Of a DNA stretch of 64,000 nt, positions 27,442 through 36,910 are shown piece after piece; position 1 is the stretch's first letter; every line of letters begins with the position of its first letter. This DNA comes from Noviherbaspirillum galbum. GTDB taxonomy: Bacteria > Pseudomonadota > Gammaproteobacteria > Burkholderiales > Burkholderiaceae_D. A program made the translations under genes and the position numbers. The notes below the pieces were generated by a model, which was given only the letters and a program-made list of their open reading frames with translations, did not search any database and was not told where the DNA came from. The DNA is taken from positions 59,596 to 123,595 of the forward strand of contig NZ_JAAIVB010000074.1 in NCBI RefSeq assembly GCF_010974945.1, given 5' to 3'.

Positions 27442-30400
27442 ATGGACGATTCTTTCAAACGCTTCAAGTTGCGCGCGTCGAACCGGAAGTTTCGGTTACG
27501 TTCGCTATTGAGCTTGCTGGCCTTGATTTCCTTTGCGCCTGGACTGATCGCCGTCCTGTATTCCGCAAGGATCATTCAACGGGATGAGCTAAACAATGGC
27601 AAAGCGGAGATCGAGTCGGTCGCCAGTCTCGTCGTCGCGAACCAAAGGCAGCTGCTGGAAGGCGAGCGCCAGATCCTCGCCACGGTGGCAAGCGGCCCGT
27701 CCGTCCGGCGGGATGACCTGCAATACTTGTGCAATGAATTCCTGGGGAATGTCCTCGCCGCTGCCCCGAACAATTTCAACATCGGCTTCCTCGACATAGA
27801 GGGAAGAATCGCTTGCCAGGGCAAGGCGATTGCGGAAATGGCGGAAGCAGGCCTCCAGACCCTCTTCAAAGCCACCATTGAAGCTCGACAATTTACCGTA
27901 GGCGGAAACGCTGTCGACCTGGCGGACGGCAGAAAATCGATTGCCTTCGGCATGCCGGTTCATGACTATGCCGGGCATCCGCGTGGCATTGCCTTCGCTT
28001 TGCTTGATCTGGAGCACGTCAACCGCCAGCTCCGATCCGTGGACCTGCCAGACCAGATTGACATCAGTATCGTCGACGCGGACGGCCGCGTCCTCGCATC
28101 GACCGCCAAGGGATCCGCGAAGCCAGCGACGACGGTATCGAACCCGGTCGTTCTCGCCGCCATCCGCAATCGCGCCAGCGGCGACTATACGAGTACCGAT
28201 GTGCAAGGGACAGCCTGGTTCCATACCCTGAAAGCCATCGACGGCAACGCTGGCCAGTCTCTTTTCGCCGCGGTCAGCGTGAAGCAGTCCGACGTGGTGT
28301 CCGCTATCAACAAGCACTTCAATACCCAGCTTGCATTGATGGGGCTGGCCTCCCTGATCGGATTGCTGGCGGCATGGATGTTTGCCCAGCGACATCTTGC
28401 ACGGCCGGTCACGACATTGCTTGAACGGATGCGGGCGGTGGAACAAGGAAACGGCTTCGAGGCGGGACCGCCGGCACTTGCCACCAACGTCGAGTTCGCC
28501 GAGCTGAACGATGTCTTTTCCAGCATGCTGTCGAAGCTGGAACAAAACCAGAAGCAGTTGATGCGGGCGCAGCAGATCACCCGCGTTGGCTTCTATCAGC
28601 TCGATCTGCAGAACCGGCTTTACTCAGCCTCTCCCATCGTTTACGACATCCTGGGCCTGGACCCGGCGATCGGTCCTCTCACGATCGAACAGTATCAATC
28701 CATGATCCATCCCGACGACCGGCAACTCGTCAGCCAGCATCGGGACATGCTCTTTGCGGGTGGCAAGCCGCTGCGGCTCCAATACCGGCTGGTCCGGAGC
28801 GATGGCACGATACGCTGGATCGACGGCTACGGATTCCTGCAGAAGGATGAGCATGGCGTACCGGTGTCGTATTCCGGCGCCATACAGGACATCACCGACC
28901 GAAAGCTGGCCGAGCAGGAAACGCGTGCCAATGAAAACCGCTACCGGCTGCTTTTCGAGAACAGCCTCGACGGCGTGTTGCAAACGGCGCCCGATGGCAG
29001 CATCCTGCGGGCCAACCCCGCAGCCTGCCGGATCTTTGACATGTCGGAAGCGGAGCTGATCGCGCGCGGACGAAACGGGGTGGTACTCCGGGGCGATCCT
29101 CGCCTTGCTGCACTGCTGAATGAACGGGACAGGTTCGGCCAGGCGCGCGGCGTGCTGACGATGGTGCGTGGAGACGGCACGCATTTCGAGGCGGAACTGG
29201 CTTCCTCGGTTTATCAGGATGACGACGGAAACCTGATCGGCAGCCTCATCTTGCGGGACATTACGGAACGGCTCAAGGCGGAGCAGAACATCCACCTTCT
29301 GGCGTTCTTCGATGGCTTGACCCAGCTGCCCAACCGGCGGCTCCTGATGGACCGGCTGGCCTTGCTGCATGCGGCGGCACAGCGCAACAACCAGATAGGC
29401 GCGGTGCTGTACATCGACCTCGACCACTTCAAGAATGTCAACGACGCGCGCGGCCATGCGACCGGCGACGCCTTGCTGCAGCAAGTGGCGAAACGCCTTT
29501 CACTGCTGATGCGCGCCGAGGATACCGTCGCCCGGATCGGCGGCGATGAGTTCGTGGTACTGATTCCCGACCTGGGGAACGAGCTGCAAAGCTGCGGCCA
29601 GCATGCGATGGCGGTCGCGGACAAGATTCGCGAGGCGCTTGGGCAGCCGTTCGACATCAACGGACAGGCCTACAGCGCGGCCGCGAGCATCGGGGTGACG
29701 ATGCTGCCGAAGCCTAACCAGACCGCCGAGGATCTTCTGCGGGAGGCGGACACCGCCATGTATCGGGCGAAACAGTCCGGAAGAAACCGTATCGCGTTTT
29801 TCGAGGACTCCATGCAGGCGCAGGTCGAGGAACGCCTGTCGCTGGAAAACGAACTCGCCCGCGCCCTCGGCACGGTCCAGCTGGAGATGTTTCTGCAGCC
29901 CCAGTTCGATGTGAATGGCCAGGTCCTTGGCGGTGAACTGCTTGTGCGCTGGACGCATCCGGTGCGTGGCAGGCTTTCTCCTGCCGCGTTCATCCCGATC
30001 GCGGAAGAATCCGACCTGATCTGCCGCCTGGGCGAATGGGCGATCCGGGAGGGATGCAACGCCCTTCTGGCGCTGCAATCCGAAACGAATCCGATCACGG
30101 TTTCCGTTAATGTCAGTCCGCGCCAGTTTCACGAGTCCGGATTCGTTGGCAAGGTGCGCCACATCCTGGCCGAAACGGGAGCCCCGGCCTCCAGGCTGAT
30201 CTTCGAGGTGACCGAGGGATTGCTGATCGAAGGCATCGAGAACACCATCGCCCGCATGCACGAACTGGCAGCGCTCGGCATCCGGTTTTCCATCGACGAT
30301 TTCGGAACGGGATATTCGAGCCTTGCCTACCTGCGCCGGCTTCCTCTGTACGAATTGAAGATCGACCGAAGCTTCGTCAAATCGACACCGCACGATCCGG

Positions 30401-30594
30401 GAGATACGGCAATCGTTCAATCGATACTCTCCCTCGCCAAGAACCTGAACCTGAAGGTGGTTGCGGAAGGCGTCGAGTCCCGGGAACAGGTTGAATTCCT
30501 CCAGGCGGCCGGGTGTGACCTGCTGCAGGGATATCTGCTGTCACCCCCGGTGCCCGTCAAATTGTGGCTGCATCGTTCCCATGCAAGCGTTTGA
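27442..30594 (+). CDS. Membrane PAS-PAS-GGDEF-EAL cyclic-di-GMP protein
   Basis: This protein is about 1050 residues long. TM1 lies at 21-42, a periplasmic Cache-like sensor at 45-290, TM2 at about 297-315, HAMP to about 370, two PAS domains (about 376-490 and 496-610), GGDEF at about 616-789 and EAL at about 795-1045. The cyclase site is intact (RIGGDEF) with an inhibitory RxxD (RAED) exactly five residues before it. The EAL motif reads ELL (GGELLVRW) and the loop DDFGTGYSSLAYL is present. Both synthesis and breakdown of c-di-GMP are therefore possible. The start is uncertain: 27442 is chosen because the membrane segment follows, but no strong ribosome site is seen and 27298 is an alternative. 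It converges with 30600 with only five bases between. Confidence 0.9.
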   Translation: MDDSFKRFKLRASNRKFRLRSLLSLLALISFAPGLIAVLYSARIIQRDELNNGKAEIESVASLVVANQRQLLEGERQILATVASGPSVRRDDLQYLCNEFLGNVLAAAPNNFNIGFLDIEGRIACQGKAIAEMAEAGLQTLFKATIEARQFTVGGNAVDLADGRKSIAFGMPVHDYAGHPRGIAFALLDLEHVNRQLRSVDLPDQIDISIVDADGRVLASTAKGSAKPATTVSNPVVLAAIRNRASGDYTSTDVQGTAWFHTLKAIDGNAGQSLFAAVSVKQSDVVSAINKHFNTQLALMGLASLIGLLAAWMFAQRHLARPVTTLLERMRAVEQGNGFEAGPPALATNVEFAELNDVFSSMLSKLEQNQKQLMRAQQITRVGFYQLDLQNRLYSASPIVYDILGLDPAIGPLTIEQYQSMIHPDDRQLVSQHRDMLFAGGKPLRLQYRLVRSDGTIRWIDGYGFLQKDEHGVPVSYSGAIQDITDRKLAEQETRANENRYRLLFENSLDGVLQTAPDGSILRANPAACRIFDMSEAELIARGRNGVVLRGDPRLAALLNERDRFGQARGVLTMVRGDGTHFEAELASSVYQDDDGNLIGSLILRDITERLKAEQNIHLLAFFDGLTQLPNRRLLMDRLALLHAAAQRNNQIGAVLYIDLDHFKNVNDARGHATGDALLQQVAKRLSLLMRAEDTVARIGGDEFVVLIPDLGNELQSCGQHAMAVADKIREALGQPFDINGQAYSAAASIGVTMLPKPNQTAEDLLREADTAMYRAKQSGRNRIAFFEDSMQAQVEERLSLENELARALGTVQLEMFLQPQFDVNGQVLGGELLVRWTHPVRGRLSPAAFIPIAEESDLICRLGEWAIREGCNALLALQSETNPITVSVNVSPRQFHESGFVGKVRHILAETGAPASRLIFEVTEGLLIEGIENTIARMHELAALGIRFSIDDFGTGYSSLAYLRRLPLYELKIDRSFVKSTPHDPGDTAIVQSILSLAKNLNLKVVAEGVESREQVEFLQAAGCDLLQGYLLSPPVPVKLWLHRSHASV

Positions 30595-30599
30595 ATCGA

Positions 30600-31634
30600 T
30601 CAGCGGCCGTTCTTCAGGGCAGAGATCAGCGCATCGTCGGCCGCGCCAAGAATGGGCGTGAACGCTGCGGTATAGGCCTCATCCGTGGAATTGACCTGGA
30701 TAGCCTGGTTTTTCTTGGCATTCTTCGAACCAAGGAGATCGAACACGGCGTTCACCATGTTGTCGCTGCCCTTGCTTTCGGCACTGGTGGTTTCCACGAC
30801 CGTGAATGCTTCCGCGCCTTTCAGGGGCTTGTCGAGATAGAACGCGCCCGTTGCGCCAGAACGGCGTACGTTACCAAAGGCCCGTGCTCCGGAAGCGTCG
30901 ACCCACTGGACTTGGGTATCGTAAGGCTGCAGTACCGCCGCCGTTTCCAGCGCGACCTTTGCCGCCGCGTTGGCATAGGTCGCAAGAAAGCCATTCTTGC
31001 TTGCCTGCATCATGCCGTAGTTCGCCAGGAAGCTGAACTTCAGGAGCGTTGCATTGAGGCGCTTCGCCACTTCCGCTTCACGCGAAGCGATGCCGTAATT
31101 CTGGGAATTGATGCGGTCACTCATGTTCCCGCGAAGCGGACCGCTCGAACCGCCCGTCGCGAAAAACGCCATCATTCCCGTCGGTGCGAAAACCTTGCTC
31201 TGGTGATTTCCATTGAGCACGCCCTGGCTGTCATTGATCACCATCGGAGACGGCTTGGCATACGAAGCGACGAGTTCCTGGTAGCCCGGGTCGGCCTTTA
31301 CCAGCGCCTGGTCCACGACTTCGAATCCGGCGGACTTGAGCTTTTCAATGGTCTGCGCATACAACTGGTCGACCATCGCCTGCATGGCCTGGTCTGAGAC
31401 TCCAGATAGATTCGAGACCTGGACCGCGGTGTTCCCGCCCGATCTTCCGACGAGCGTCAGCTGGGTGTAATACTCGATGCCGAACTGGGCAATCGCGACG
31501 CGCTTCGTGCCATTGAACGAGCTGCCTGCTTCATTATCGATCGATACTTGTGCAGTGCTGACGAATGGCAGAAGGACCAGGCCAATCGTGACTAATGCCT
31601 TGCTGCCCGAGCGGAGAAGGTGTGCGATTTCCAT
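30600..31634 (-). CDS. Secreted protein of unknown function
   Basis: This 344-residue protein has a signal peptide of about 28 residues (LVLLPFVSTAQ). The body starts with KRVAIAQFGIEYYTQ and contains VVDQALVKADPGYQELVASY and a Gly-rich FFATGGSSGPLRG. The opening 'VAIAQF' strand followed by a helix and 'L..AGFEVVD' recalls the nucleotide-free fold of CsgG/FlgO-like secreted proteins, but I cannot assign it. There are no Cys pairs or catalytic motifs. A GAGGAAG ribosome site supports the ATG at 31634. It appears to be a single-gene unit. Confidence 0.75.
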   Translation of the reverse strand: MEIAHLLRSGSKALVTIGLVLLPFVSTAQVSIDNEAGSSFNGTKRVAIAQFGIEYYTQLTLVGRSGGNTAVQVSNLSGVSDQAMQAMVDQLYAQTIEKLKSAGFEVVDQALVKADPGYQELVASYAKPSPMVINDSQGVLNGNHQSKVFAPTGMMAFFATGGSSGPLRGNMSDRINSQNYGIASREAEVAKRLNATLLKFSFLANYGMMQASKNGFLATYANAAAKVALETAAVLQPYDTQVQWVDASGARAFGNVRRSGATGAFYLDKPLKGAEAFTVVETTSAESKGSDNMVNAVFDLLGSKNAKKNQAIQVNSTDEAYTAAFTPILGAADDALISALKNGR

Positions 31635-31833
31635 GTGGCTTCCTCGAGTGGTTAACGATGGACAAGCCGGGATCAAGGCACCGGGCTCTGGTTGCCATTA
31701 TGCATTGCTGATGGAAAATGTAAATGCGGGATGAGATGTTGCCCGAAGTCAACTATAGGCGTGGCAGAACGTCGAAAGCCAAGCATATTACTGCATTCGG
31801 GCTGACCTGAGCTGATGCGCCGGCAAGCTTCCC

Positions 31834-32340
31834 TTACTCCAGCTTGCTGTCCTCGGCCTTCGCCTTTTCCATTTCATCCGGTTCGAGTTCCTCGGCGTCG
31901 CGATTGAACTTGACGAAGACGCCCCATGCGGCGAGCAGCAAGGCCACGCCGGCGAGCAGCGCCGCGACGTGGGGAAGCAATTGCATGTTCTCGTGCAGCG
32001 CCTTGAACGCGCCCACCATGCCCTCGACCGAGAGCGCGACGATGATGACCACCGTGAACCGCGAAAGGTAGCGGCGCACCCGCGTCGGGCTGCTGATGTG
32101 CGCATCGCGGATCACCTCTTCTTCGCCGATCGTCTGCGCGATCTGCACGGCGACGACCGCCGCGGCCATCAGGCCGATCGCCTCGATCAATCCCTGCGCC
32201 GCCTTGCTGGTCAAGCCATCGGCGAGGATGGCCTGCAGGCCGGTATTGGCGGCGATGACGATCAGGCAGAGCGCCGCAGCCACGAAGAACACGGTGATCA
32301 AGGCATGAATCGCGGAAGACAGGCGTATCAGGCTTTTCAT
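31834..32340 (-). CDS. Four-helix inner-membrane protein of unknown function
   Basis: This 168-residue protein has hydrophobic segments at about 7-31, 48-70, 92-112 and 121-143 and a charged C-terminal tail (EELEPDEMEKAKAEDSK). An AGGAAAAGC ribosome site precedes the ATG at 32340. It has some resemblance in layout to YqhA-type membrane proteins, but I would not assign a family. It stands alone. Confidence 0.75.
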   Translation of the reverse strand: MKSLIRLSSAIHALITVFFVAAALCLIVIAANTGLQAILADGLTSKAAQGLIEAIGLMAAAVVAVQIAQTIGEEEVIRDAHISSPTRVRRYLSRFTVVIIVALSVEGMVGAFKALHENMQLLPHVAALLAGVALLLAAWGVFVKFNRDAEELEPDEMEKAKAEDSKLE

Positions 32341-32497
32341 TAGCTTTTCCTGGATGGAGGTCCGCGTGCGCCGTACAGGCAGTCTTTGCCGGATTCACGC
32401 AATCGCGCGGATTGGCATAACCGCATTGTAATCGTCAACCCCGGATCGAATGCCTCGCGCAGCTTGTCAGACCGCAAGACTTGCGCGCGGCCTGAAA

Positions 32498-33076
32498 TCA
32501 GCCGGCAAGCTCCACGTCGGGCAGGTTGGCGAGGACCTGGTCGTAGCTGTCGTGGCGTTCAAGCGTCTCGACCACGATGGCAAGCGGCTCCGCCCAGATC
32601 TCCGGCAGGTCGCGCTCCTGCGCCGCTTTGATCGCAAACGCAAGGCGCTCGGCAGGAGGAGAGAACTGCGCGTCGATACCCGGCTTGTTGCCCCGGGGGT
32701 CCAGCCGATACCAGCCCAGGTCCGGGAGATGCACTGCGTTCAAGCCATGCAGGCAGTAAGGCGCGCCCGCGTCGCCCACGGATAGCCGTTGATAGCACAA
32801 GCCGGTTGGAATCCCGTTCGCCCGCAGCAGTGCGGCCAGCAGGTGGCTTTTGGCATAGCAATAGCCGGTCTTGTGCCTCAGCACTTCGGAGGCACGGCAG
32901 GTGACCGGGTTCAGCTTGAAGTCGGAGCTGTGGCGGATGTCATCGCGGACGTACTCGAAGCAGCGGCGCACGAGGTCGAATTCCCCGGCGGCGCCAAGCG
33001 CCAGTTCCTTCGCCAGCGCCGCCACGTCGGGATGGTCGAAGTCGATGTATTTGCTGGCTGAGAGATACTGTTTCAT
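32498..33076 (-). CDS. Transglutaminase-like (arylamine/peptidase fold) protein
   Basis: This protein of about 192 residues has the Cys-His-Asp core of the transglutaminase-like superfamily: Cys in TGYCYAKSHLLAALLRANG, His in CLHGLNAVHL and Asp in WYRLDPRGNK. Family members hydrolyse or transfer amide bonds; the substrate is unknown. I place the start at the ATG at 33076 (MKQYLSASKYIDFDHP), where similarity to the family usually begins. ATGs at 33109 and 33133 are in frame, and no start has a clear ribosome site. Confidence 0.82.
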   Translation of the reverse strand: MKQYLSASKYIDFDHPDVAALAKELALGAAGEFDLVRRCFEYVRDDIRHSSDFKLNPVTCRASEVLRHKTGYCYAKSHLLAALLRANGIPTGLCYQRLSVGDAGAPYCLHGLNAVHLPDLGWYRLDPRGNKPGIDAQFSPPAERLAFAIKAAQERDLPEIWAEPLAIVVETLERHDSYDQVLANLPDVELAG

Positions 33077-33181
33077 CACGGATGCGTCGGACAGGAAAGC
33101 GTGCAGCATACTAGGATATGCCCGGTGCCGCATTCGAACGGCAGGAAGCGCGGCGCCAACCCCGGTGCAGCCACAAACCGT

Positions 33182-33946
33182 TCAACGTCCGCGCCAGACC
33201 GCCGGCCGCTTCTCGGCGAATGCCCGCGCCCCTTCCTGCGCGTCTTCCGACTTCACCACCGGATCGGCGATGGCCGCCTGCTGCCGGAACATAGTTTCCA
33301 CAGGCCACGATACCGACTCCGCGATGAGGCGCTTGCTCGCGGCGACGGCCAGCGGCGCATTTTCGGCAATCGCGGTTGCCAGCCGCAGGGCCGTCGCAAG
33401 GGCGTCTCCCGGGGCGGCAATGCGGTTGACCAGGCCGAGCGAGGCGGCGCGCGGCGCGTCGATGGTGTCGCCGGTCAGGGCCAGCTCCATCGCCAGGTGA
33501 TAAGGCAGGCGTCGCGGCAGGCGCAGCAGGCCGCCGGCTGCCGCGACGAGGCCGCGTTTCACCTCGGGCAGGGCGAAGCGGGCATTGTCGGCGGCAACGA
33601 TGAGGTCGCAGGACAGGGCGATTTCGAACCCGCCGGCCACGGCGTAGCCCTCGACCGCCGCAATGATTGGCTTGGTTGGCGGACGTTCGGCGATGCCGGC
33701 GAATCCGGCTCCCGGAACCCAGGGATGCTCGCCGCGGGCGAAGGCCTTCAGGTCCATGCCGGCGCAGAAGCTGCCGCCCGCGCCGGTAAGCACCGCCATG
33801 CGCAAGGCTGGATCGGCATCGTAGCGGGCCAGTGCTTCGGCAAGAGCGTGGGCCAGGGCGCCGTTGACGGCATTCCGCGCCTCGGGGCGGTTCAGGGTCA
33901 AAATCAGCACCGCGCCCTCGGCGCGCGCGAGTATCTCGTCAGCCAT
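33182..33946 (-). CDS. Enoyl-CoA hydratase/isomerase (crotonase) family protein
   Basis: This 254-residue crotonase has the oxyanion-hole loops FCAGMDLKAF and VAGGFEIALSCDLI with the first catalytic Glu, and LPEVKRGL with the second. It ends in EGARAFAEKRPAVWRGR, typical of hydratases. A GAGAGGAAG ribosome site supports the ATG at 33946. It lies about 60 bases after the SDR gene and downstream of a TetR gene, so the three probably form a TetR-controlled acyl-CoA unit. Confidence 0.92.
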   Translation of the reverse strand: MADEILARAEGAVLILTLNRPEARNAVNGALAHALAEALARYDADPALRMAVLTGAGGSFCAGMDLKAFARGEHPWVPGAGFAGIAERPPTKPIIAAVEGYAVAGGFEIALSCDLIVAADNARFALPEVKRGLVAAAGGLLRLPRRLPYHLAMELALTGDTIDAPRAASLGLVNRIAAPGDALATALRLATAIAENAPLAVAASKRLIAESVSWPVETMFRQQAAIADPVVKSEDAQEGARAFAEKRPAVWRGR

Positions 33947-34008
33947 GGCAGGCTTCCTCTCTATGGAAATGAAATGCTTGAAGGCGCCGGCAGCGCCCGT
34001 CCTGGCAA

Positions 34009-34773
34009 CTACATCCAGGTCAACGCCTGGCCGCCGTCCACCGGGATGGCGGCGCCGGTGATGTAGCGTCCGGCATCGCTCGCCAGCAGCAGCGAAACGC
34101 CGTCGAGGTCGTCGGGACGGCCGAATCGGCGCATCGGCGTGCGCTTGACCAGCGCTTGCTCGAAATCCTTGAGCGATTGCTGCATGTCGGTCTCGATGTT
34201 GCCCGGGCAGATCGCGTTGACGCGGATGCCCTTGCCTGCCAGTTCCAGGGCCATCACATGCGTGAGATGGATGAGCCCCGCCTTGGATGCGCAATAGCTC
34301 GACAGCGTGCCGCCCGCGCGCAGGCCGGCGGTGGAGGCGATGTTGATGATGATGCCGCTGCGCCGTGCGGCCATGCGCCTCGCCGCTTCCTGCGCGACCA
34401 GCATGGCGCCTTTCAGGTTGGTGTCGAAGACGCGGGCGATCTCGGCCTCTTCCTGCTCCATGAAGGGCTTGGTATAGATCACGCCGGAATTGTTGTACAG
34501 GATGTCGACCGGCGCGCCGGCCGCCTGCTCCGCCGCGTCGAAGGCGGCGGCGATGGTGTCGCCGCGCGTGACGTCGAGATGGATGCCGCTGGCGGCGTGG
34601 CCGGCAGCCCGCAATGCCGCTGCCGCTTCGTCGACGCGATCCGTGCGCCGCGCAGCCAGCACCACATGCGCGCCGGCACGGGCGTAGACGCCGGCAATGT
34701 GCAACCCGATGCCGCTGGAAGCGCCTGTGATGAGCGCGGTCTTGCCTTGCAGGCTGAAGAGGGAATCCGTCAT
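34009..34773 (-). CDS. Short-chain dehydrogenase/reductase
   Basis: This 254-residue classical SDR has TGASSGIG at 17-24, YNNSGVIY, Ser in INIASTAG, YCASK and a C-terminal AAIPVDGGQALTWM. It is probably a 3-ketoacyl or hydroxyacyl dehydrogenase given the crotonase next to it. Its ATG overlaps the TetR stop by four bases (ATGA), so expression is coupled to the regulator. Confidence 0.9.
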   Translation of the reverse strand: MTDSLFSLQGKTALITGASSGIGLHIAGVYARAGAHVVLAARRTDRVDEAAAALRAAGHAASGIHLDVTRGDTIAAAFDAAEQAAGAPVDILYNNSGVIYTKPFMEQEEAEIARVFDTNLKGAMLVAQEAARRMAARRSGIIINIASTAGLRAGGTLSSYCASKAGLIHLTHVMALELAGKGIRVNAICPGNIETDMQQSLKDFEQALVKRTPMRRFGRPDDLDGVSLLLASDAGRYITGAAIPVDGGQALTWM

Positions 34774-35447
34774 GGCTTGCTGCCCTTGTGGTTGTCTTTA
34801 CCGTTGTCCTTGATGTCGATCGCGACCAGCGCGGTCAGGATGTCGCCGAATTCGTCTGTGCTGTAGCGTCCGCCCGGCCTGAACCAGGTCATCGCGCCGC
34901 GCACCGACCCATGCAGGATCAGCACCGCCGCATCCGGCTCGCAGCGCAGCAGTCCGGCCGCGTGGCAGGCCTCTGCCGCCTGACGCCAGCTGCGGTTGTA
35001 GCGCTTCTGCAGGCGAGTCAGTTCCGGCTTGGCTGCCTCGGGCAAGTCCCGCCACTCGAAGAACAGCACCGCGTGGTAGTCCTTGCGCACGCCGCCCACG
35101 ATCGATTCGAGTTCCAGGCGGACCAGCTCGCGCAATTGCTGCCATGGCGTTTCCGCATCTTCCAGCGTCTTTTCCGCACGTACGCAGATGGTGAACGCCG
35201 CCTCGCGCATGATCTCCAGGAGGATTTCTTCCTTCGACTGGAAATGATGGAACAGGCTGCCCGACAGGATGCCGACTTCCGCGGCGATGTCGCGCACCGT
35301 CGTGCCGTTGTAGCCGCGCTGCCTGAATAGCGAGGCAGCCACGTTGAGGATGCGTTCGCGCGGCACCGCCGGATCGACGGTGCGCCGCTCCGCCCTGGCG
35401 TTGCGCCGGGCCTTGCGGGCTTCGTTCGTGTCCAGTTTCTGGTCCAT
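34770..35447 (-). CDS. TetR-family transcriptional regulator
   Basis: This 225-residue regulator has an N-terminal helix-turn-helix at about 30-77 (RILNVAASLFRQRGYNGTTV, then DIAAEVGILSGSLFHHF). A preceding Lys/Arg-rich tail may add DNA contacts. The C-terminal ligand domain (about 85-220) resembles the fatty-acid/acyl-CoA-responsive KstR2/FadR-type group. It is the first gene of a unit with an SDR and a crotonase and probably represses that unit until an acyl-CoA binds. Confidence 0.9.
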   Translation of the reverse strand: MDQKLDTNEARKARRNARAERRTVDPAVPRERILNVAASLFRQRGYNGTTVRDIAAEVGILSGSLFHHFQSKEEILLEIMREAAFTICVRAEKTLEDAETPWQQLRELVRLELESIVGGVRKDYHAVLFFEWRDLPEAAKPELTRLQKRYNRSWRQAAEACHAAGLLRCEPDAAVLILHGSVRGAMTWFRPGGRYSTDEFGDILTALVAIDIKDNGKDNHKGSKP

Positions 35448-35470
35448 CGCGTGGTTCGCCGTCAGTTTGC

Positions 35471-36295
35471 TTAGTGCGCCGTCGACACGAAGCTGGCGTC
35501 ATTAATCACTGCCAGCCGGCGCGAACCGGCAATGATGTCGCGCGGAGTGAGGCCCCAGTAATGACGCACGGTATGGCTGAAGTGCGAGGAGTCTGGGAAA
35601 CCCGTTTCCAGCGCGATGTCCGTCAGGTTGCGCTCGGTATTGACATACGACATGAAATTGCGGGCGCGCTTCCAGGCGCGGAAGCGCCGGAATGTGGTGC
35701 CGACTTCTTCCTTGAACAGATGCAGGAAGCGCGAGAACGAGAGGTCGACCTGGTCGGCATATTCTTCCGCGCCCACGCTGTCGGAGGGATTGCGCTTGAT
35801 GCGGTTGACGACGGCGGCCATGCGCCACTCCAGTTTCCGCGACGGCAAGGCATGGCCGAGGAAAAACTCGTCCAGGCGGGGCCGGATGGCATTGACGTGC
35901 ACCGAGCCGTCGGCCAGCGACAGGAAGGCATCGCGCAGGCGCTGGTGCAGGGCCGCCGGCAGCGCGGCCTGGTCGGCCGTGAACCACTCCGGCAACCTGT
36001 CCATGTCGATGCTTTCCGGCTCGATCATGTAGACGCCGATCCTGCGGTCCACGGTGGCGATCTCGTGCGGCGTGTCCGGCTGCACCACGCAGATGTCCGT
36101 GCTGTACCGCTTGCCATCCTGGAACAGGATATGCAGCGGCGACCCGAGCGAGACATACACCGTGATCGCGCCGAACTGCCGGGTGTGCGGCCTGCCGAGC
36201 GCGCCGGCATAGCAGATGCGGTCCGGCGTGATCAGCATCAGCTTGTCGCTGCGCCCGGTGAGTTGCTGGGTGTTCAACGCGGATGTCATGGGCAT
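35471..36295 (-). CDS. AraC-family transcriptional regulator
   Basis: This 274-residue protein has an N-terminal cupin-like sensing region (VYVSLGSPLHILFQDGKRYS, VQPDTPHEI) and a C-terminal double helix-turn-helix at about 165-262 (VDLSFSRFLHLFKEEVGTTF, LTDIALETGFPDSSHFSHTV). AAGGAG seven bases upstream of 36295 fixes the start. It lies 23 bases before the TetR gene on the same strand and is divergent from the binding-protein/ligase pair at 36911, which it may control. Confidence 0.92.
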   Translation of the reverse strand: MPMTSALNTQQLTGRSDKLMLITPDRICYAGALGRPHTRQFGAITVYVSLGSPLHILFQDGKRYSTDICVVQPDTPHEIATVDRRIGVYMIEPESIDMDRLPEWFTADQAALPAALHQRLRDAFLSLADGSVHVNAIRPRLDEFFLGHALPSRKLEWRMAAVVNRIKRNPSDSVGAEEYADQVDLSFSRFLHLFKEEVGTTFRRFRAWKRARNFMSYVNTERNLTDIALETGFPDSSHFSHTVRHYWGLTPRDIIAGSRRLAVINDASFVSTAH

Positions 36296-36510
36296 TGCCT
36301 GTCTCCTTGTCTGGTGCCGGCGGTCGCTGGCGGAATCGGGTTCCGGGGCGATGTGCAGCTCGGTAATTTTTTATAGCATGCCACGCGTGCGTTGACAAAG
36401 CAATTGCTTGGTTTTGGTTGAGGGTTGAGAATTGTCAAAGGTTGGTGTTGAGGGAGGCGCTGCCTCCCAGCCGCTTACCCCCGCGCGCTCCCTTGCGCTC
36501 CAACTTCGCT

Positions 36511-36686
36511 CCCTCCCCTTCAAGGGGAGGGCTGGGGTGGGGATGGGTTTCCGGCGCGATGAGAGAACAGCCTTTCTTCTCAGGGCAAGCCCAGTACGTC
36601 TCATTCAATCTCTCAGCCTGTTCTTTGCTCGCAACCGACACCCATCCCCACCCCAACCCTCCCCTTGAAGGGGAGGGAGCACGGCA
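36511..36686. repeat. MITE/REP-like element, copy 2, in the 36296-36910 gap
   Basis: Terminal palindromes CCCTCCCCTTCAAGGGGAGGG (36511-36531; 21 bases, the last G shared) and its GAA-centred counterpart (36657-36677) bracket inverted arms and a variable centre. The right half (CTGTTCTTTGC, ACCCATCCCCACCC, CACGGCAG) matches copy 1 at 17199-17350. The rest of this 615-base gap between the AraC gene and the binding-protein gene holds no supported gene and must carry both divergent promoters. Confidence 0.85.
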
Positions 36687-36910
36687 GTACGAGCCAGGTA
36701 GGCGGAGTAATCATCGGCGAAAAACGAAATAAAGAAGCATCGACCCCAATACCGAACACCTGCTTGGTACCATCCTGCTTGCTTGAGCGCGTCGCTCCCA
36801 TCCCTCCGCCCCAGGCGAAATAGCACGTTTTCACAAGTCTCCCCGACACCGCCGTGCTAGATTGCCTCTGCATAAAAGTCCAACACGCCACGCAGACGAA
36901 GGAAAACACG

